In this document: piece by piece, positions 60,134-64,000 of the stretch
How positions within the stretch are numbered: the first letter of the stretch is position 1
Layout: every line of letters starts with the position of its first letter
Origin: Gaetbulibacter_B jejuensis
GTDB lineage: Bacteria > Bacteroidota > Bacteroidia > Flavobacteriales > Flavobacteriaceae
Reading direction: 5' to 3'
Assembly (NCBI RefSeq): GCF_039524015.1
Contig: NZ_BAAAGF010000001.1
Coordinates: 186,001 to 250,000, forward strand
DNA: 64,000 nt
Program-made: the position numbers and the translations under genes
The notes under the pieces: generated by a model
What the model was told of the DNA's origin: nothing
The model's input: the letters and a program-made list of their open reading frames with translations, nothing else
The model's database searches: none

Positions 60134-62902
60134 ATGAAAAAAAGTTTATTAATTTTTCTATTTGGAATTTTTTCATCTCTTACAATGTATGCTCAAAGCA
60201 CAATTGTAAAAGGTAGTGTTAAAGATGCAGTAACATCTGAACCAATTCCTGGTGTAACGATTACAATAGAAGAAACACAACAAACAACTACTACAGATGC
60301 TCTTGGTGAGTTTACATTTTCTTCAAACGTGCCACTAGGTGAGCAAGTTTTAAGAATTTCAAAAAATGGATATACTACTAAAAGATATCCTATTGTAGTA
60401 AATGAAGGAAGAACAGTAAATATTACAGACATGACATTAGATATTGATGTCTCTGACTCTGTTGATTTATTTACTATCACTCTTTCTGACGATGAGTTAA
60501 ACGATGATACCAGTGCTGCCGACAACATTTCTGGTCTTTTACAATCATCGCAAGACATCTTTCAGCGTACTGCTGCCTTTGAATTTAGTTCTTCTTTCTT
60601 TAGAGTAAGAGGTTTAGATTCTGAAAACGGTTCCATATTACTTAATGGAATTGAAATGAACAAAGTTTTTGACGGAAGACCACAATGGAGTAATTGGGGT
60701 GGACTTAATGACGTGTTACGTAACCAAGAATTAACTACTGGTTTAACACCTTCTGCTTACAACTTTGGTGGTGTTTTAGGAACTACTAATATTAATTTAA
60801 GAGCTTCTAGCTACAGAAAAGGTGCTCGTATTACATATTCATCTTCAAATAGAAGTTATACTAACCGTTTAATGGCTAGTTATGCTTCTGGTTTAGTAAA
60901 AGGTGGTTGGGCTTACACTTTTATGGTAGGAAGACGTTGGGGAAATGAAGGTTTCCAAGATGCAACACTATATGATGCTAATTCATTTTTTGCTTCTATA
61001 GAGAAAAAAATAAATGACAAGCACAGCATAAACTTTACTTCAATTTATGCGCCTAACAGAAGAGGAAAATCTTCTCCTAACACACAAGAAATTTATGACT
61101 TAAAAGGAATTAAGTATAATGAATATTGGGGTTATTTAGATGGTGAAAAGCGTAACTCTCGTGTAAAAGAAGTTGAAGAACCAATTTTAATGTTAAACCA
61201 CTATTGGGATATTAGCAGCAAAACATCTTTAAACACAAATGTTGCTTACCAATTTGGTAAATTAGGAAATAGTAGATTAGATTTCTCAGGTGGAGCTAAC
61301 CCAAGTCCTGCTTATTACCAAAAACTACCAAGTTACTTTTTAGCAGATAATGATGGTCCTGATTATGCAGGTGCTTATACAGCTGAACAAGAATTTATTA
61401 ACGATGGTCAGTTAGACTGGAACAGAATTATAGACGCCAACCTTACCAATAATATTAATGGTGATAATGCTGCTTATGTTTTATATGAAGACAGAAGTGA
61501 CGACAAGCAGATTACAGCTAATACTATTTTAAGCTCTGAGCTTTCTCAAAATATATTATTAAATGCTTCTGTTAATTACAGAAAATTAAAATCAGAAAAT
61601 TTTGGTGAAATCATTGATGTTTTAGGTTCTACTGTTGGAGCTTTAAACGTAGATGCTTTTGATGGTTATCAATTTGATGCTCAAAACCCTGACCGAAGTG
61701 TAGGTGAAGGAGACAAGTTTAGATATAACTATAACTTACATGCCGATATCGTTTCAGGTTATGCTCAAGCACAATTTAAATACAACAAAGTTGATTTTTA
61801 TGTTGCTGGTAGCTTAACAAGCACACAATACCAAAGAGAAGGTCTTTGGGAACACAGTAGATTTGCTGGAGACGGTTCATACGGTAAAGGTGAAAAACTA
61901 TCATTTACTGGTTTTGGTGCTAAAGGTGGATTTACTTATAAAATTACAGGTAAACACTTATTTGATGTTAACGCTGGTTACATTACAAGAGCACCTTCTT
62001 TAAGAAACACGTACTCTAACTCAAGAGAAAACCACAATATCGTAAGAGGTATTGAAGAAGAAAAAGTAACCTCAGTTGATGCAAGCTATATTTTTAGATC
62101 TCCAATTGTAAAAGCTAGACTTACAGGTTTCTATTCAAAAATAGAAGATGCTAACGAAGTATCTTTTTACTATGCTGATGGTTTAAGTGGTTTTGATATT
62201 CAGGATAACGAAACTTCTGCTTTTGTTCAAGAAGTATTACAAGGTATAGATAAAAGACATATAGGAGCAGAGTTTGGTATTGAAGCGCAAGTAACACCTA
62301 CAATTAAGTTAAAAGGTGCTGCTTCAGTAGGACAATACACATACGATAACAATCCTAATTTATACTTAACATCAGCTAGTTTCACTTCAGAAGATGGTTC
62401 AATCTCTTACGGAGAAGCTAACTTAAAAGATTATAAAATTGCTGGAGGACCACAACGTGCTGCTTCAATTGGTTTTGAATATCGTGATCCAGACTACTGG
62501 TGGTTTGGTGCAACAGCAAACTTTTTCTCAAACGCATACTTAGATATTAATCCATTAACAAGAACTGAAAATTTCTATTTAGATGCTGATGGATTACCAT
62601 TTAATGACTATGATGAAGCTATTGCTACTGAGTTATTAAAACAAGAAGAATTTGACGATTATATGGTAGTTAACCTTATAGGAGGAAAATCTTGGAAAAT
62701 TGACGATTACTACATTGGTTTCTTTGCAAGTGTAGGTAACCTATTGGACAAAGAGTACAAAACTGGAGGTTTTGAACAAGGTAGAAACGCTAATTATAGA
62801 GAGCTTAGAGACGACACTGCAAACCCAAAAAGAGTGTTTGGACCAAAATATTGGTACGGTCGTGGTACTAACTACTTTGTAAATGTGTATTTTAGATTCT
62901 AG
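60134..62902 (+). CDS. TonB-dependent receptor with carboxypeptidase-like domain
   Basis: A 922-residue outer-membrane receptor. The signal peptide ends YAQS (about 21), a CarboxypepD_reg-like domain (VKGSVKDAVTSEPIPGVTITIEE) spans about 25-105, and a plug domain follows (FFRVRGLDSENGSILLNGIEM). The rest is the beta barrel, ending in the aromatic-rich NYFVNVYFRF. The barrel has long loops rich in Tyr and Asn. It is 35 nt upstream of the DUF5689 lipoprotein, which presumably works with it. Cargo unknown. Confidence 0.92.
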   Translation: MKKSLLIFLFGIFSSLTMYAQSTIVKGSVKDAVTSEPIPGVTITIEETQQTTTTDALGEFTFSSNVPLGEQVLRISKNGYTTKRYPIVVNEGRTVNITDMTLDIDVSDSVDLFTITLSDDELNDDTSAADNISGLLQSSQDIFQRTAAFEFSSSFFRVRGLDSENGSILLNGIEMNKVFDGRPQWSNWGGLNDVLRNQELTTGLTPSAYNFGGVLGTTNINLRASSYRKGARITYSSSNRSYTNRLMASYASGLVKGGWAYTFMVGRRWGNEGFQDATLYDANSFFASIEKKINDKHSINFTSIYAPNRRGKSSPNTQEIYDLKGIKYNEYWGYLDGEKRNSRVKEVEEPILMLNHYWDISSKTSLNTNVAYQFGKLGNSRLDFSGGANPSPAYYQKLPSYFLADNDGPDYAGAYTAEQEFINDGQLDWNRIIDANLTNNINGDNAAYVLYEDRSDDKQITANTILSSELSQNILLNASVNYRKLKSENFGEIIDVLGSTVGALNVDAFDGYQFDAQNPDRSVGEGDKFRYNYNLHADIVSGYAQAQFKYNKVDFYVAGSLTSTQYQREGLWEHSRFAGDGSYGKGEKLSFTGFGAKGGFTYKITGKHLFDVNAGYITRAPSLRNTYSNSRENHNIVRGIEEEKVTSVDASYIFRSPIVKARLTGFYSKIEDANEVSFYYADGLSGFDIQDNETSAFVQEVLQGIDKRHIGAEFGIEAQVTPTIKLKGAASVGQYTYDNNPNLYLTSASFTSEDGSISYGEANLKDYKIAGGPQRAASIGFEYRDPDYWWFGATANFFSNAYLDINPLTRTENFYLDADGLPFNDYDEAIATELLKQEEFDDYMVVNLIGGKSWKIDDYYIGFFASVGNLLDKEYKTGGFEQGRNANYRELRDDTANPKRVFGPKYWYGRGTNYFVNVYFRF

Positions 62903-62937
62903 AAAAAGAAAAATTAAATAAAATTAATTAACAAATT

Positions 62938-64000
62938 ATGAAAACAAACAAATTATTAACGTACGCATTAAGCTTAATGGTATTATTTACTATTACTTCA
63001 TGTGTAGAAGATGACGACTTTACTATTCCTAGTAATTTAGGAACTGAAGAAAACTTAGGTCTTCAACGTATTTTAGATTCTGTAGCTATGTCAGACAACT
63101 GGTCAATGATGAGTATTGCAGATGTAAAAAACTTATATAATGGAGCACCTACTGCAATAGAATCTAATATTGTTGTTAAAGGTTATGTATCTTCTTCAGA
63201 TTTAACAGGAAATTTCTATAAAGAGTTTTACATGCAAGATGCACCTGAAAACCCTACAGCAGCAATAGGTATACTTTTAAATCAAGTTGATTCATACAAT
63301 CAATTTAATAAGGGTAGAGAAGTTTATGTTTCTTTAAATGGATTATACATTGGAGAAAACTCTAACGAACTTTTAAGTATTGGATTAGAAGATGGTGATG
63401 AAGTAACTGAAATAACAGCTGCTATGGTACCTGACTATGTTTTTAGATCTGATGTTACTGAAACCATTGTTCCTTTAGTTGTAGATCCTTCAGACATTAA
63501 CTCTTCACACTTAGGAATGTTTGTGTCGTTAGAAAACATGCAGTTTTTAAGTGATTTAGAAGGTAGACCATTTGTTGATCCTTATGATGATTTTGATACA
63601 CAAAGAGCAATGTCTAGTTGTGAATCAGGTTATGAATTTGATGTATTTACTAGCTCATTTGCAAGTTTTTCTGACTTACCTGTTCCAACTGAATTCAGAG
63701 GAACTATATCAGGAGTTGTTTACCAAACTTACGGAGGAGATGAAATAGTATTAAGCCTTAATGATACTAGTGATATTGACTTTAACGATCAACGTTGCGA
63801 TCCTGTTTTTGAAGAAGGATTTGGTTCGGCAATCGATAATACTGAACTTAATATTGATGGTTGGATTAACTATGCTGAAGCTGGTAGTGTAGTTTGGACT
63901 GAGCAAGTATATTCTGGAAACGGTTATGCTGAGCTTAATCCTTATAACTCTGGAGACTCTTCTAATATTGCTTGGTTAATCACTCCAGGGATTGATATGG
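62938..64000 (+). CDS. DUF5689 lipoprotein (3'-truncated by window edge)
   Basis: 354 complete codons are present before the window ends. The lipobox is TITSC (Cys22) followed by EDDDF. DUF5689 spans about 38-285 (SNIVVKGYVSSSDLTGNFYKEF, AIGILLNQVDSYNQFNKGREVY, SLENMQF). A second region from about 300 (EEGFGSAIDNTELNIDGWIN) looks like a choice-of-anchor/galactose-binding-like fold. DUF5689 is an OB-like fold related to secreted nuclease modules. With the receptor and the EEP enzyme, it suggests surface capture and breakdown of a nucleic acid or phosphodiester polymer (inference). Confidence 0.85.
   Translation, partial: MKTNKLLTYALSLMVLFTITSCVEDDDFTIPSNLGTEENLGLQRILDSVAMSDNWSMMSIADVKNLYNGAPTAIESNIVVKGYVSSSDLTGNFYKEFYMQDAPENPTAAIGILLNQVDSYNQFNKGREVYVSLNGLYIGENSNELLSIGLEDGDEVTEITAAMVPDYVFRSDVTETIVPLVVDPSDINSSHLGMFVSLENMQFLSDLEGRPFVDPYDDFDTQRAMSSCESGYEFDVFTSSFASFSDLPVPTEFRGTISGVVYQTYGGDEIVLSLNDTSDIDFNDQRCDPVFEEGFGSAIDNTELNIDGWINYAEAGSVVWTEQVYSGNGYAELNPYNSGDSSNIAWLITPGIDM

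Overview
The window is chromosomal DNA of a member of the Flavobacteriaceae (Bacteroidota). The evidence is strong A+T richness, exact matches to the Bacteroidota -7 promoter box TAnnTTTG in front of several genes, and lineage-typical content: TonB-dependent receptors paired with lipoproteins, HmuY, a Bat aerotolerance operon, a DUF1501/DUF1800 pair and DUF5689. I could not settle the genus. No rRNA or tRNA gene, transposase, recombinase or CRISPR array was seen, and no gene-free stretch exceeds 300 bases.

Layout. 1-8.3 kb holds the 3' part of mfd, a TlpA-like thioredoxin lipid/periplasmic protein, a Kbp-like LysM protein, a lipoprotein, gpsA and small proteins. 8.4-8.5 kb is a long nested palindromic repeat, followed by an S9 (DPP-IV-like) peptidase. 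11.0-15.3 kb is the accessory part: six same-strand gene cassettes separated by 80-142 bp imperfect-palindrome elements. They encode a secreted protein, barstar plus a HEPN-like protein, a membrane-anchored protein, an RDD protein, a secreted metallo-beta-lactamase-fold protein and another secreted protein. 15.3-17.4 kb holds pheS, a small conserved protein and cvpA.

17.4-25.4 kb is a heme/iron locus. An outer-membrane TonB receptor and HmuY run rightward. DUF6607, an ankyrin-repeat protein, a DUF2271 protein and a PepSY-flavodoxin reductase run leftward from an overlapping divergent promoter pair. 25.4-30.9 kb is a leftward operon for inorganic carbon: a small leader gene, a SulP transporter, a Usp protein, a second SulP transporter and beta-carbonic anhydrase. 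30.9-40.5 kb is the complete Bat operon (MoxR, DUF58, BatA-E and extra members, including a partial BatD paralog).

40.6-49.2 kb holds metabolic and envelope genes: a DUF4382 lipoprotein, aldo/keto reductase, SDR, an AlbA_2 protein, DUF1501/DUF1800 and an ALDH7-type dehydrogenase. 49.4-58.4 kb is a tightly overlapping operon of alpha-2-macroglobulin lipoprotein, DUF2071, ABM and penicillin-binding protein 1C. 58.4-64 kb ends with a membrane protein, a secreted EEP nuclease/phosphatase, a TonB receptor and a DUF5689 lipoprotein cut by the window end.

The most interesting item is the 11.0-15.3 kb array. Each cassette begins with GTT plus nine cassette-specific bases, and those 12 bases are complementary to the 12 bases just before that same cassette's own trailing element. 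Adjacent cassettes share little more than the GTT/AAC. This is the topology of integron gene cassettes and attC sites, but the core does not fit the classical GTTRRRY consensus and no integrase is present. The start codon (TTG, usually TTG-AGA) lies exactly 12 nt after the GTT in five of the six cassettes.
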